Counted from the stretch's first letter, positions 8,164 to 18,369 are shown. The stretch is DNA of 39,350 nt from Candidatus Contendobacter odensis Run_B_J11 (GCF_000531125.1 NZ_CBTK010000269.1:1-39350), one strand, 5' to 3'. The notes: generated from the letters alone by a model not told the origin. A program made the numbers and translations.

Positions 8164-9333
8164 TCAATCGCTCCCATCTCCATCTTCTTCGTAGATGACC
8201 AGATAGCCCTCATTCAACAAATCCAGCAGCAATTGCCGGGCGTCGGCCGGTTTCAGCGCCTCGCGCAATAACGCCAGAGTCAACCGCCGATGCCGACACA
8301 GCAGCGGGGCCATAAAGGCTACTTTCGGCCCCAGCGCGAATTCCTGCCCGTCCACGAACAGCAGCCTCTCGCCATCCAGCCCGGCGATATAATAAAAGCG
8401 TGAACCGGGATTGCGCTCCAGCGTCCCGCCGCCGCGCAGATGTTCCCGCAACTCATCCTCAGCATAGGGATCGGATTCCGGTTCAGCCCGAAATCCTGGC
8501 CGGGTTTCACTGAGAAAGCGCCCGAACCAGACTGCAATCGTCTCATCATCCAAAGCAATGGCATGACGCAGCAGCGTTCGCACCTGATCCAGCGCAGCAG
8601 CGCTGATTTCGCCGGGATTCTCCTGCACCATCAAATCAGGATCGGCGTAGCGCGCCTCGGGATCGACGTCTTCCAGCAGGAATTCCAGAAACCTGCTGAG
8701 CAGTTCCCGATGACGGGGCGCGTGAAAATCCACCGCGTAACTCAAACTGGCTTCCAGCGCGACTCCACGGTAAACAACGCCCGCCGGCAGATACAACCCA
8801 TCACCCGGTTCCAATATCCACTCCTGCTGCGGCGTCAATTCGCTCCCGGCCAAAACCGTAGCGGATTCCGCCTGCTGTATCCCGATCTGCCAACGCTGCC
8901 GCCCCTGGCCTTGCAACAAAAACACGTCATCCTCGTTCACCTGCGGCCCCACTGTTCCCTGCGGCATGGCATAACGGGCGGTCAGGCCATCACCGCGCCA
9001 ATCGGGGATAAAGCGGAACGGCTCCAGCAACGCCGTTAGATTCGGCGCGTGTTTCTCGACATCCCGCACCCACAAGGTCCAATGGCTCTCCGGCAGACTC
9101 AGAAAATCATGATCGGTAAACGGCCCGTGGCGCACCGGATCAGCTTCCTCACCCTCCGGTTCCGGCACCAGCCACGCCTCTACCCCTTCGGTGCAGGCCA
9201 GTCCGGCCAGTTCTTCCGGCGTCAACGGATCGCAGAATTCCGGCCACGCGCCGCGCACCCACAGCGGCTTTTTCTGCCAGTATTCCGCCAGAAATTGCGC
9301 CGGACTCAATTCGCCCAAGATCCGCGAAGGCAT
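8164..9333 (-). CDS. RoxA/YcfD-like cupin (ribosomal oxygenase family) lacking the iron ligands
   Basis: By alignment from memory to E. coli RoxA (YcfD), the 2-oxoglutarate oxygenase that hydroxylates ribosomal protein uL16, the 389-residue protein matches along its whole length: FLAEYWQKKPLWVRGAWPEF, PFRFIPDWRGDGL, DDVFLLQGQGRQRW, GDGLYLPAGVVYRGVALE. RoxA binds Fe(II) with HxD plus a distal His. Here GPHxD reads GPQVN (Q131, N133), and the distal PHxG reads VYRG (Y188), so all three ligands are replaced. The codons are CAG, AAC and TAC on the coding strand. It should be unable to bind iron in the normal way and may be a scaffold or pseudoenzyme. The start at 9333 lies 7 nt after the purB stop. 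E. coli roxA also lies near purB. Confidence 0.85.
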   Translation of the reverse strand: MPSRILGELSPAQFLAEYWQKKPLWVRGAWPEFCDPLTPEELAGLACTEGVEAWLVPEPEGEEADPVRHGPFTDHDFLSLPESHWTLWVRDVEKHAPNLTALLEPFRFIPDWRGDGLTARYAMPQGTVGPQVNEDDVFLLQGQGRQRWQIGIQQAESATVLAGSELTPQQEWILEPGDGLYLPAGVVYRGVALEASLSYAVDFHAPRHRELLSRFLEFLLEDVDPEARYADPDLMVQENPGEISAAALDQVRTLLRHAIALDDETIAVWFGRFLSETRPGFRAEPESDPYAEDELREHLRGGGTLERNPGSRFYYIAGLDGERLLFVDGQEFALGPKVAFMAPLLCRHRRLTLALLREALKPADARQLLLDLLNEGYLVIYEEDGDGSD

Positions 9334-9340
9334 GGCCGGC

Positions 9341-10756
<1,416 letters not shown>

Positions 10757-10759
10757 CTA

Positions 10760-10972
10760 TCACGTCGCATTCGCAATTTGCGCGGCGGTAGGGCTATCGA
10801 TCACAATCGGCCAAAATCCAGCCGCTTTGGCCTCCAACAGGGTGATTTCACCAATACCCTGCCCCGTATAGCTGATATTGACATTCCAGCCCTGAGACAC
10901 TTCACGAGTGATCGGTTCATCGTTAAACTTGATGAACAGAATATCATCCTCTTCGTAATAAATAATCCGCAT
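10760..10972 (-). CDS. Solo DUF2283 family protein
   Basis: A 70-residue DUF2283-like protein (MRIIYYEEDDILFIKF, then INISYT-like and EITLLEAKAAGFW). GGAGG 7 nt upstream supports the ATG. Unlike the gene at 7196-7363 it has no DUF4258 partner next to it: upstream is an EamA transporter gene and downstream is purB. It is either an orphan antitoxin-like gene or a stand-alone regulator; the sequence does not decide. Confidence 0.65.
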   Translation of the reverse strand: MRIIYYEEDDILFIKFNDEPITREVSQGWNVNISYTGQGIGEITLLEAKAAGFWPIVIDSPTAAQIANAT

Positions 10973-11050
10973 AATTTATTCCTCCAACCGCCAATTAATC
11001 ATTCAGAGATTGCAGTTGAAGCGCCGACAGATCAATGATTTCGTCAACGG

Positions 11051-11905
11051 TTACGCCCTTTTATCCATCGCCCGAAACAGCACCGCACCCAGAATAATCG
11101 CTCCACCCAGCAAAGCCATCGATCCCGGCGTTTCCCCCAGCAGCAAAAACACCCACAGCGGATTAAGCACCGGTTCCATCATTGGAATCAGAATCCCTTC
11201 CACCGCACGGACATGACGCAAGGCCAGCGCATACATGACATAGGGCAGGCCCAGTTGCACTATGCCCAATAACAGCAATCCGCCCCAACTCATCGCGTCC
11301 GGCATCGACTGGAACATGAACGGCAATCCGATTAAACCCGCCAGCAGATTACCCAGCACCAGCGCCGAAATCGCCGATTCCTCGCGGTGGCGGCGCAGAA
11401 ACAGCGTCAGCCAGGCAAAGCAGAATCCACTGAGCAGCGCCACCCCATTACCCAGATAACCGCTGAGGCTCAGCGCATCGCCGAAGAACAGCAGCATCCC
11501 GACCATAATCGCCGCCAGACTCAACCAGTCGTTGCGTTGCGCCCGTTCGCCCAGAAACCACGGGCTGAACAGCGCGACATAAACCGGCGCGGTGTATTGC
11601 AGCAAAATGGCATTAGCAGCGGTCGTCAACTTATTGGCGACCACAAAAAGAATCACGGTGCCGGCATAAGCGACCGCCACCCCGATCTGCTCGAATGACC
11701 CAGTGAATTTCAGTTCCTTGCGGAAGATCAGCGCAATCACCGACCCACCGATCAGGCTGCGCATCCCGGCAATCGCCACCGGATGCCAGTTCACGCCTTT
11801 AATCAGCAGCCCGCCCAGGCTCCACAAAATCGCCGTCGCTAGCAGCATCAGCACCGCACGACGATGAGCGGGATCGGCTGCGATCACCGCATGACCGGCG
11901 CTCAC
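11051..11905 (-). CDS. EamA/DMT family transporter
   Basis: A 284-residue inner-membrane protein with about ten hydrophobic segments and two EamA repeats: the first from residue 18 (LLATAILWSLGGLLIKG) and the second from about 150. The motif PVYVALFSPWFLGER in the first repeat and EPVLNPLWVFLLLGETPG in the second are typical of drug/metabolite transporters, often amino acid or metabolite exporters. The ATG overlaps the livF stop by 4 nt, placing it at the 3' end of the liv operon. It may export a substrate related to branched-chain amino acids; this is inference from position. Confidence 0.85.
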   Translation of the reverse strand: MSAGHAVIAADPAHRRAVLMLLATAILWSLGGLLIKGVNWHPVAIAGMRSLIGGSVIALIFRKELKFTGSFEQIGVAVAYAGTVILFVVANKLTTAANAILLQYTAPVYVALFSPWFLGERAQRNDWLSLAAIMVGMLLFFGDALSLSGYLGNGVALLSGFCFAWLTLFLRRHREESAISALVLGNLLAGLIGLPFMFQSMPDAMSWGGLLLLGIVQLGLPYVMYALALRHVRAVEGILIPMMEPVLNPLWVFLLLGETPGSMALLGGAIILGAVLFRAMDKRA

Positions 11906-12615
11906 CCGCCGCCGCCCAGATAAGCGTTGCGGACTTCGGGATTGATCAGCAAGGCATCGGCGCGATCTTCCAGCACGATTCGACCTACTTCCATCACATA
12001 ACCGCGATGGGCCAGCTTCAAAGCGGCGCGGGCGTTCTGCTCGACTAAAACGATAGTGACGCCGGCTTCATTGATTTCCCACAGGATCTGAAAAATGGCT
12101 TTAACCAGCAATGGAGCTAAGCCGAGACTGGGTTCGTCCAGCAGCAGAATGCGCGGATTCGCCATCAACGCCCGGCCAATCGCCAGCATTTGCTGTTCGC
12201 CGCCGCTCAGGGTGCCCGCCAATTGTTCGCGGCGCTGCGCCAGCACCGGGAACAGCTCGTGAATCCATTGCAGAGTCTTGGCGACCTTGGCCTGATCGGT
12301 GCGGGTAAAAGCGCCCAGATTAAGATTTTCCCGCACCGTCAGGGTGCCGAAGATGCGACGACCTTCCGGCGCCTGGGCGATACCCATTTCCACCCGTTGA
12401 TGCGCCGGTATTTGGTGAATCGGGCGGGATTCAAAGCGGATTTCGCCCTGCGCGGGTCGCAGCAAACCACTGATGGCGTGCAAAGCTGTGGTCTTGCCAG
12501 CGCCGTTCGCGCCAAGAATAGTCACGATTTCACCTTGGCGAACACTCAGGTTAATGCCATGCAGCGCCTCGACATTGCCATAGCCCACGTGCAGATTTTC
12601 GACTTCGAGCAGCAT
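11902..12615 (-). CDS. livF: Branched-chain amino acid ABC transporter ATPase LivF
   Basis: A 237-residue ATPase. Walker A is GANGAGKTT, the signature is LSGGEQQMLAIGRALM, and Walker B is LLLDEPSLGLAP, the LivF-specific wording, with VEQNARAAL afterwards. It pairs with LivG to power uptake of branched-chain amino acids or related amides. The liv operon order is kept, although the Uma2-family gene separates it from livG, with 27 nt on each side. It overlaps eamA by 4 nt. Confidence 0.93.
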   Translation of the reverse strand: MLLEVENLHVGYGNVEALHGINLSVRQGEIVTILGANGAGKTTALHAISGLLRPAQGEIRFESRPIHQIPAHQRVEMGIAQAPEGRRIFGTLTVRENLNLGAFTRTDQAKVAKTLQWIHELFPVLAQRREQLAGTLSGGEQQMLAIGRALMANPRILLLDEPSLGLAPLLVKAIFQILWEINEAGVTIVLVEQNARAALKLAHRGYVMEVGRIVLEDRADALLINPEVRNAYLGGGG

Positions 12616-12642
12616 GTCAGCAGCGTCCTGATCGAGTGGAAT

Positions 12643-13200
12643 TCAGCCCCATAAGCCCGCCAGCGCGAAGGCTATCGCATCAAACGGCACGACGCGCACC
12701 TCCTCGTCATTCTGATAAATGTGTTCCAACAACCAACGCCCCTCGCACAGTGCGAAGACTTCCAGAGTGCGCAGCGCGGGATCGATCAGCCAGAGAAACG
12801 GTACGCCCTGCGCAGCATAGATCGGCATTTTGTCGGCCCGATCCACTCGCGCTGTACCCAGCGACAATACTTCGCAAATCCAGTCGGGCGGCACGGTGAA
12901 ATAAGCCGTTTCCGGCAATTCCGGCAAGCGTTCCCGCCGCCAGCCCGCCAAATCCGGCACCAGGATATGCGGGCCGAGATGCAGTTCGGGTTCATCCAGA
13001 ATCCACCAGCCGCCGGGGCCACCCCGCCCTTTCTGAAACGGACTCACTAATTCATCGCCCATTGATGAACTGGCCAGCGCATGTTTAGGCGCAGGCCGAG
13101 GTTGAGTAATCAATTGACCATGAATAATTTGGCCGATGAGGTTTTCCGGCAGATCAAATAAATCTTCGTAGGTAGCGAACTTGTGCGCGGTTGCGGTCAT
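12643..13200 (-). CDS. Uma2 family (DUF820) putative restriction-endonuclease-fold protein
   Basis: A 185-residue protein with the Uma2/DUF820 pattern: YEDLFDLPENLIGQIIHGQL near the N-terminus, then HILVPDLAGWRRERLPE, PPDWICEVLS and DRADKMPIYAAQGVPFLWLIDP. The Asp of VPDLAGW, the Glu of ICEVLS and the Lys of ADKMPIYA are positioned like a PD-(D/E)xK nuclease core. The biological role of Uma2 proteins is largely unknown. It sits between livG and livF with 27-nt gaps on either side and in the same direction, so it has been inserted into the operon without breaking it. Confidence 0.85.
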   Translation of the reverse strand: MTATAHKFATYEDLFDLPENLIGQIIHGQLITQPRPAPKHALASSSMGDELVSPFQKGRGGPGGWWILDEPELHLGPHILVPDLAGWRRERLPELPETAYFTVPPDWICEVLSLGTARVDRADKMPIYAAQGVPFLWLIDPALRTLEVFALCEGRWLLEHIYQNDEEVRVVPFDAIAFALAGLWG

Positions 13201-13227
13201 GGCGAAAATTTCTCCAAAGGATTGGCG

Positions 13228-13995
13228 TCACTCATCATCCCCTGCCCCCAAATACGCCTCAATCACTCTCGGATCGCGGCGCACCTGATCCGGCGATCCC
13301 TCGGCAATCTTGCCGCCATATTCCAATACCACCAGCTTCTCACAAGCGCGCATCACCAGCCGCATATCGTGCTCAATCAGTAACAGGGTGATCCCGCGCG
13401 CCTTGATTCGACCGATCAAGCCAATCAGCGCCTCGGTTTCCTGCTCGTTCATCCCGCCCGCCGGCTCATCCAGGATTAATAAACGGGGTTGAGTCGCCAG
13501 CGCCCGGGCGATTTCCAGCCGGCGCTGATCGCCATAAGCCAGATTCTTCGCGACGGTTAGCGCCTGTTCACTCAGGCCAACAAATTCCAACTCCCGCAGA
13601 GCGCGGGCAATCGCATCCGCTTCCTCGCGCTGTTGCGCCGGCAACCGCAACATGGCGGATAAAATTCCGCCGCGCATCCGATAATGGCAACCCGCCAGCA
13701 CGTTTTCCAACGCGCTCAACTGCTGAAACAGCCGAATGTTCTGAAAAGTACGGGCAATACCGAGAGTGATAATGCGATGGGTGCGCAATCCAACCAATTC
13801 GCATTCGGCAAACGTGATTTGTCCACGATCAGGCTGATAGTTGCCGGTGATTAAATTGAATACCGTGGTCTTTCCCGCGCCATTCGGCCCGATCAGACCG
13901 ACTACTGCGCCCTCGTCCACATTGAAGGAAACATTGTTAACCGCCGTCAGACCGCCGAAGGTTTTGGTGAGTTGTTGCAGGCTGAGCAAGGTCAT
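13228..13995 (-). CDS. livG: Branched-chain amino acid ABC transporter ATPase LivG
   Basis: A 255-residue ATPase with Walker A (GPNGAGKTT), the LivG-type ARTFQNIRLF stretch (about residue 83), the signature region LAYGDQRRLEIARALA, Walker B (LLILDEPAGGMN) and the switch His in IEHDM. It is the partner of LivF on the cytoplasmic face. The ATG overlaps the stop of the DprA-like gene by 4 nt, so ribosomes may pass from the defence-like pair into livG. Confidence 0.94.
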   Translation of the reverse strand: MTLLSLQQLTKTFGGLTAVNNVSFNVDEGAVVGLIGPNGAGKTTVFNLITGNYQPDRGQITFAECELVGLRTHRIITLGIARTFQNIRLFQQLSALENVLAGCHYRMRGGILSAMLRLPAQQREEADAIARALRELEFVGLSEQALTVAKNLAYGDQRRLEIARALATQPRLLILDEPAGGMNEQETEALIGLIGRIKARGITLLLIEHDMRLVMRACEKLVVLEYGGKIAEGSPDQVRRDPRVIEAYLGAGDDE

Positions 13996-15290
13996 GGATG
14001 GGATACTGCGTCAGGAGTTGTCAGGAGCGAGACCTGCTTTGGCCGCACCGCCTGCCACTGATAGCGCACCGGCTTGCTGAGCTTGATCGCCTGTCCTTCC
14101 GCCATGGCGCGTTTCAACCAAGCGTGCAATTGCGGCTTGCTAATTTCGAGACGGGTTAGAAGTTCTTGATCGGTGACCGGGGTCTTCGCAGTCAAGGCTT
14201 GCAACCGACGCAGAAACAATTGATAAAAGCTCAGGCTATCCAGCGTAGTATCCGCCACGGGATAGAGCGTTGCAGGCGATATCAACACGGCTGGCGCCGG
14301 TTCGGCGATCAAGTCCAGCGCCGACTCAACCCCAAGCCTTGCATCCCGAGTACTAGCCGTCGCACTTTCCCGAATCAACAAAGTTGCCAAATCACCGGGA
14401 TCTTCCGGCAACTCGCGCCCTCCCCGCCGGATCAATTCGACATTGCCGGACGCGGGATTGGGATGCGGCTTGACCCACAGCGGCGTCCAGCCGTGCTTGA
14501 GATTTTCCACCGCGCCGTTCCAGGTGCCACCCCGCTCCCGGTCCACCGCAATAACGATGGCGGCATCGGCCAGGCAGTAGATGTATTTATTGCGGGCCAT
14601 GGCGTTACCCACCTCGAAACCCGCTTCCGGGTTGAAGGGTGACAGCAACGCCAGATTGCCGCTGATCAGTCCTGGGCGGAATTTAGCCGAGGTGGCGGCG
14701 CGCAATAGACTGTCGGCGAGAACCCCGACCACCGTGCCTTCCTGCGCCAGCGCGCCCAGCATCGCCGTTTCATCCACACCCCGCGCTCCGCCGGAAATAA
14801 CCGATAAGCCCTGTGCCGCCACTGCTGCGCCAAAACGGGAGGTTAGCGCCAGATCGTCCTGACTGGCGTGGCGCGAACCGATCACCGCAATCCCGCCCCG
14901 ATCCAGCAATCGGCGGTTGCCACACCCAAACAGCACCGGCGGCGCTTCGGCCTGAAGCTGTCTTTTCAACCGTCCGGGATAGTCGGCATCGGCCCGAATC
15001 AGTATCCACAGGCCGGCGCGTTGCCACTTTTCCACCGCCAGTCCCAAGGCTCCAGCGCGATTCAGCAGCGCTTGAATGCGTTCCAGGGTTACGGTGCGAT
15101 CCAGCCAGCCGTCAAGCAACGGAGCGGGATCGTCACGTAGCAACCTTTCCGGAGTGATCTCGCGTTCCTTCAACCAGCGAGCAAAGCGCCCCCATTCGGT
15201 CGGCGACAAGGGGCGCGGTTCCCCTTGGGCGGGCCGGGCAAGATAGGCGGTTAACAATAAGACCGCCTGGGCTTGAGCGTGCAAATCCAT
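13992..15290 (-). CDS. DprA-like protein, partner of the RecQ-like helicase (RqlI/PsyrA type)
   Basis: A 432-residue protein with a DprA/Smf Rossmann fold: GIAVIGSRHASQDD (from about residue 133), ISGGARGVDETAM (about 166), SPFNPEAGFEVGNAMARNKYI and AAIVIAVDRERGGTWNGA. These correspond to the ssDNA-binding fold of DprA. The C-terminal 60 residues (TDQELLTRLEISKPQLHAWLKRAM) form a likely winged helix. In RqlHI/PsyrTA pairs the DprA-like protein restrains the harmful activity of the RecQ-like partner. ATG at 15290 is chosen because it lies 1 nt after the helicase stop; longer starts lie inside the helicase gene. It is not housekeeping dprA, given its partner and its location inside the liv operon. 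Confidence 0.85.
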   Translation of the reverse strand: MDLHAQAQAVLLLTAYLARPAQGEPRPLSPTEWGRFARWLKEREITPERLLRDDPAPLLDGWLDRTVTLERIQALLNRAGALGLAVEKWQRAGLWILIRADADYPGRLKRQLQAEAPPVLFGCGNRRLLDRGGIAVIGSRHASQDDLALTSRFGAAVAAQGLSVISGGARGVDETAMLGALAQEGTVVGVLADSLLRAATSAKFRPGLISGNLALLSPFNPEAGFEVGNAMARNKYIYCLADAAIVIAVDRERGGTWNGAVENLKHGWTPLWVKPHPNPASGNVELIRRGGRELPEDPGDLATLLIRESATASTRDARLGVESALDLIAEPAPAVLISPATLYPVADTTLDSLSFYQLFLRRLQALTAKTPVTDQELLTRLEISKPQLHAWLKRAMAEGQAIKLSKPVRYQWQAVRPKQVSLLTTPDAVSHP

Positions 15291-15291
15291 G

Positions 15292-17418
15292 TCAATAATC
15301 CCCACCGCCAGCGGTGGTCGCCAGCGCCACCGGCCATACGGGCCCACTCCCCGCCTGTCGCAACAGGGCCGCCACGACCGTCAGGGTCCAGGTCGAATCC
15401 ACCATGTCATCCACCAGCAACACCGGCCCGGTCGGGAGAGCAGTACCCACCGCAAACGCGCCATCGAGGTTGCGGCATTGGTGGTAACGATTCTGCTGAG
15501 ATTTCTGGGGCTGATTGTTCTGTACCTTGATAACGGCAGATACGAACGGCAACTGTAGTCGGGCGGCCAAGCGGCAGGCGAAATCCGGAACCAGGTTGGG
15601 ATGCAGGCGGGATGGGACGCAGGTTACCCAAACCGGCGCGGGTTGGGGGCACCAGCGTTGCTGAATCATCTCGGCCAAGGCTTCCACCAACTCATCGCAG
15701 AAATAGCCGGCCCTCTTGTCCTCGGCCACCCTCCGCCCCCAGCCCGCATCACCCCAGTACGACAGTACCCGCCCAGTCTCGGCACGCAAACAGGCCGCCA
15801 GATTGCCGCGAAATGGGTAAACGGTAAACGCGCCGTTCGCGACTTGCTTTTTGCATTCCAGCGCTAATTCGGAGCGCCGCAGGTATCGCGCCGCTTGCAC
15901 CACCCGCATTGGCGAGGCGCTTTCCCCGACCACTGGTTGCCTCAGACACCGGGCGCACTGACCGCACGGTTGCGGGTTCTCATCATCCAGCGCCGTGGCG
16001 AGAAATCGCATCAAGCAATCCGGGCTGTCGATATACGCCTGGACTTCGCGCCACTCCTGCTCGCGCTGCAAGGTCAGACGCCGGATGCGCTCGTGATCCA
16101 GGCGATAGGCCACCGGGGTGCGCCGCCAGCGGGAACCGTCCTTGATCACCGGCGCGGGATTTTCAACGCTCAGAAATTTCAAAACGTGCTCGATCTGCTT
16201 GCTTCGTCTGAGATTGACTACTGCTTCCAACTCGATAACCGTCAGGCCATCAGATTGATCCAGCGCATGCAGAATTGCGTTAACCTGAATTTCATCGGGA
16301 AAGGCGCTCTCGCGGAAAAAATCGTGAATTTCGGCGTCTTCCCGTCCTGCCAGCAAAATCCCCACTGCATAGGCAATGGCGCGACCAGCGCGACCGACCT
16401 GCTGGTAGTAGGCAATGATGGAACCGGGCGCCTGATAGTGAACGACGAAACCCAAATCCGGCTTGTCATAGCCCATGCCCAGCGCCGTGGTCGCCACCAG
16501 CGCCTTAATCTGGTTGGTCAGCAACAAGGTTTCCAGATGTTGCCGGTAGGCGTTGGCGTCGGCGAAGCCCTCGGCCACGCTATCGCTGTGATAGGCCAGG
16601 GCTGAAATACCGTTCTGGTTCAGCCAGTCGGCCACCTGTTCGGCATCGCGGCGAGTCAGGGTATATACAATGCCGGTACCAGGCAATTCCGGCAGATGTT
16701 CCGCCAGCCAGGCCAATCGCGCCGCCTGATCGGGCAACCGCAAGGTTTGCAAGGCCAGGGTTTCGCGCATCAGCGAGCCGCGCTGGATATTGATATCGCC
16801 TAACTGCTGGCTAATATCGGTCAACACCCGGTTATTGGCGGTCGCGGTGGTTCCCAGCACCGGCATGTTGGGCGGCATCCGCCGCAATATATTGACCAAG
16901 CGGCGATAATCCGGGCGAAAATCATGGCCCCAGTCGGAAATGCAATGGGCCTCGTCCACCACCAGCAGGCCGAGCCGCTGAGTAATCGGCAACAGCACAG
17001 TACGCACGAATTCATCATTCGCCAGCCGCTCGGGGGAAATCAATACCGCGTCAGCTTCATCGTTCAGAATGGCGCGAGTGAGCCGCGACCAGTCGCTGCG
17101 GTTGGCGGAATTAATAGTCAGCGCCCGAATGCCGAGTCGCTCGGCGGCTTCGATCTGATTGCGCATCAAGGCCAGTAATGGCGAGACGATCAGCGTCGGC
17201 CCCGACCCCCGGTCCCGCAACAGGCGCGCAGCGATGAAATACACCATGCTCTTGCCCCAACCGGTACGCTGCACCACCAGCAATTTCTCTCGACGGTTGA
17301 CCAAAGCGTCAATGGCTTCCCACTGGCCGGGGTGAAAATCAGCGAGTGGTTGCGCGAGCGCCTGGCATAACTGTTGACGAGCAAGTTGGCGCTGGTTTTG
17401 GGATTGCGAATCAGTCAT
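15292..17418 (-). CDS. RecQ-like helicase fused to a phosphoribosyltransferase domain (RqlH/PsyrT type)
   Basis: The 708-residue protein begins with a superfamily-2 RecQ helicase. Walker A is RTGWGKS (51-57), the DEAH box is VVDEAHCISDWGHDF (about 153-167), and motif VI is YYQQVGRAGRA. A likely zinc-binding cluster follows (SPDC...CGQCARC). The C-terminal part ends in a type I phosphoribosyltransferase domain with the PRPP-binding loop VLLVDDMVDSTWT (about 666-678). This helicase-PRTase layout next to a DprA-like protein is the described RqlHI/PsyrTA toxin-antitoxin or anti-phage architecture. It lies 24 nt after the livM stop and 1 nt before the DprA-like ATG. All key helicase motifs appear intact. 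Confidence 0.87.
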   Translation of the reverse strand: MTDSQSQNQRQLARQQLCQALAQPLADFHPGQWEAIDALVNRREKLLVVQRTGWGKSMVYFIAARLLRDRGSGPTLIVSPLLALMRNQIEAAERLGIRALTINSANRSDWSRLTRAILNDEADAVLISPERLANDEFVRTVLLPITQRLGLLVVDEAHCISDWGHDFRPDYRRLVNILRRMPPNMPVLGTTATANNRVLTDISQQLGDINIQRGSLMRETLALQTLRLPDQAARLAWLAEHLPELPGTGIVYTLTRRDAEQVADWLNQNGISALAYHSDSVAEGFADANAYRQHLETLLLTNQIKALVATTALGMGYDKPDLGFVVHYQAPGSIIAYYQQVGRAGRAIAYAVGILLAGREDAEIHDFFRESAFPDEIQVNAILHALDQSDGLTVIELEAVVNLRRSKQIEHVLKFLSVENPAPVIKDGSRWRRTPVAYRLDHERIRRLTLQREQEWREVQAYIDSPDCLMRFLATALDDENPQPCGQCARCLRQPVVGESASPMRVVQAARYLRRSELALECKKQVANGAFTVYPFRGNLAACLRAETGRVLSYWGDAGWGRRVAEDKRAGYFCDELVEALAEMIQQRWCPQPAPVWVTCVPSRLHPNLVPDFACRLAARLQLPFVSAVIKVQNNQPQKSQQNRYHQCRNLDGAFAVGTALPTGPVLLVDDMVDSTWTLTVVAALLRQAGSGPVWPVALATTAGGGDY

Positions 17419-17442
17419 TGCTACCGCTCCGTGAATAAACCA

Positions 17443-18369
17443 TTATCCAAAGCGCCGTCCCCTTGCCGGCAGCAATCCCTGTGGCCGGACCACCATCATC
17501 ACCATCATCACCAAGCCGAACACCAGCATTCGCGCACTGGAAAACTCCCGGAACAGTTCCGGCAGCCCGATGACCAAGAACGCGGCCAGCAACACTCCGG
17601 GAATGCTGCCCGCGCCGCCGAGAATGACGATCATGAACAGCATCACCGATTCCCAGAAGCTGAACGACTCCGGCGAAATGATGGTCATCTTGGCGGCGAA
17701 CAGACAGCCCGCCATGCCGGCCCAGAATGCGCCCAGGCCAAAGGCCGCCAATTTGTAGTACGCGGTATTGATGCCGCTGCCCTCTGCCGCCACCGCGTCC
17801 TCACGCAAATAATTCAGCGCCCGCCCGAATCGCGACTGCTTGAGCCGCAGCAACAGAAAAATGGTCAGCGCGACGAAGCCCCAAATCAGATAAAAAAACT
17901 GTTGCGGCTGGCGAATAATGAAACCAAAAAAATTCGGGCGGCTGATGCCAAAAATGCCGTTAGCGCCGCCGGTGATTCCGAACACATCATTGACCAAGGC
18001 AATGCGGACGATTTCACCAACGCCAATGGTCACGATCAGCAGATAATCACCGCGTAAATGCACCACAGGCCGCGCTACCGCCAACGCAAACAATCCAGCG
18101 ACCAGACCGCTCAACGGCAGCGTCCACAGGATCGGAATCTGATAGCGAGTGTTAAGAATCGCAGCGGTGTAAGCGCCCATCGCGTAGAACGCGGCATGGC
18201 CCATATTGAACAATCCCGCCTCGCCCAGAATCAGGTTGAGGCCGAGCGCCAGCAGCGCATACAAACCCACGCTATTGAGCACGTCTACCCAGTAGGCGTT
18301 GAGCAGTAGCGGCGCAACCAGCAGCAATGCGGCGCACAGACCCGCAATCCATCCGTCAATACGGTTCAT
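17443..18369 (-). CDS. livM: Branched-chain amino acid ABC transporter permease LivM
   Basis: A 308-residue LivM permease with about eight hydrophobic segments and the family motif GEAGLFNMGHAAFYAMGAYTAA in the N-terminal third (around residues 50-71). The stretch REDAVAAEGSGINTAYYKLAAF is the LivM cytoplasmic loop that contacts the ATPase. The ATG overlaps the livH stop by 4 nt. Its own stop is followed after 24 nt by the RecQ-like helicase instead of livG. Confidence 0.93.
   Translation of the reverse strand: MNRIDGWIAGLCAALLLVAPLLLNAYWVDVLNSVGLYALLALGLNLILGEAGLFNMGHAAFYAMGAYTAAILNTRYQIPILWTLPLSGLVAGLFALAVARPVVHLRGDYLLIVTIGVGEIVRIALVNDVFGITGGANGIFGISRPNFFGFIIRQPQQFFYLIWGFVALTIFLLLRLKQSRFGRALNYLREDAVAAEGSGINTAYYKLAAFGLGAFWAGMAGCLFAAKMTIISPESFSFWESVMLFMIVILGGAGSIPGVLLAAFLVIGLPELFREFSSARMLVFGLVMMVMMVVRPQGLLPARGRRFG

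Noticed and set aside
10985-11050. Short minus-strand peptide between eamA and the solo DUF2283 gene
   Set aside because: About 20 codons, no start codon or ribosome binding site, and no resemblance to a toxin or antitoxin.
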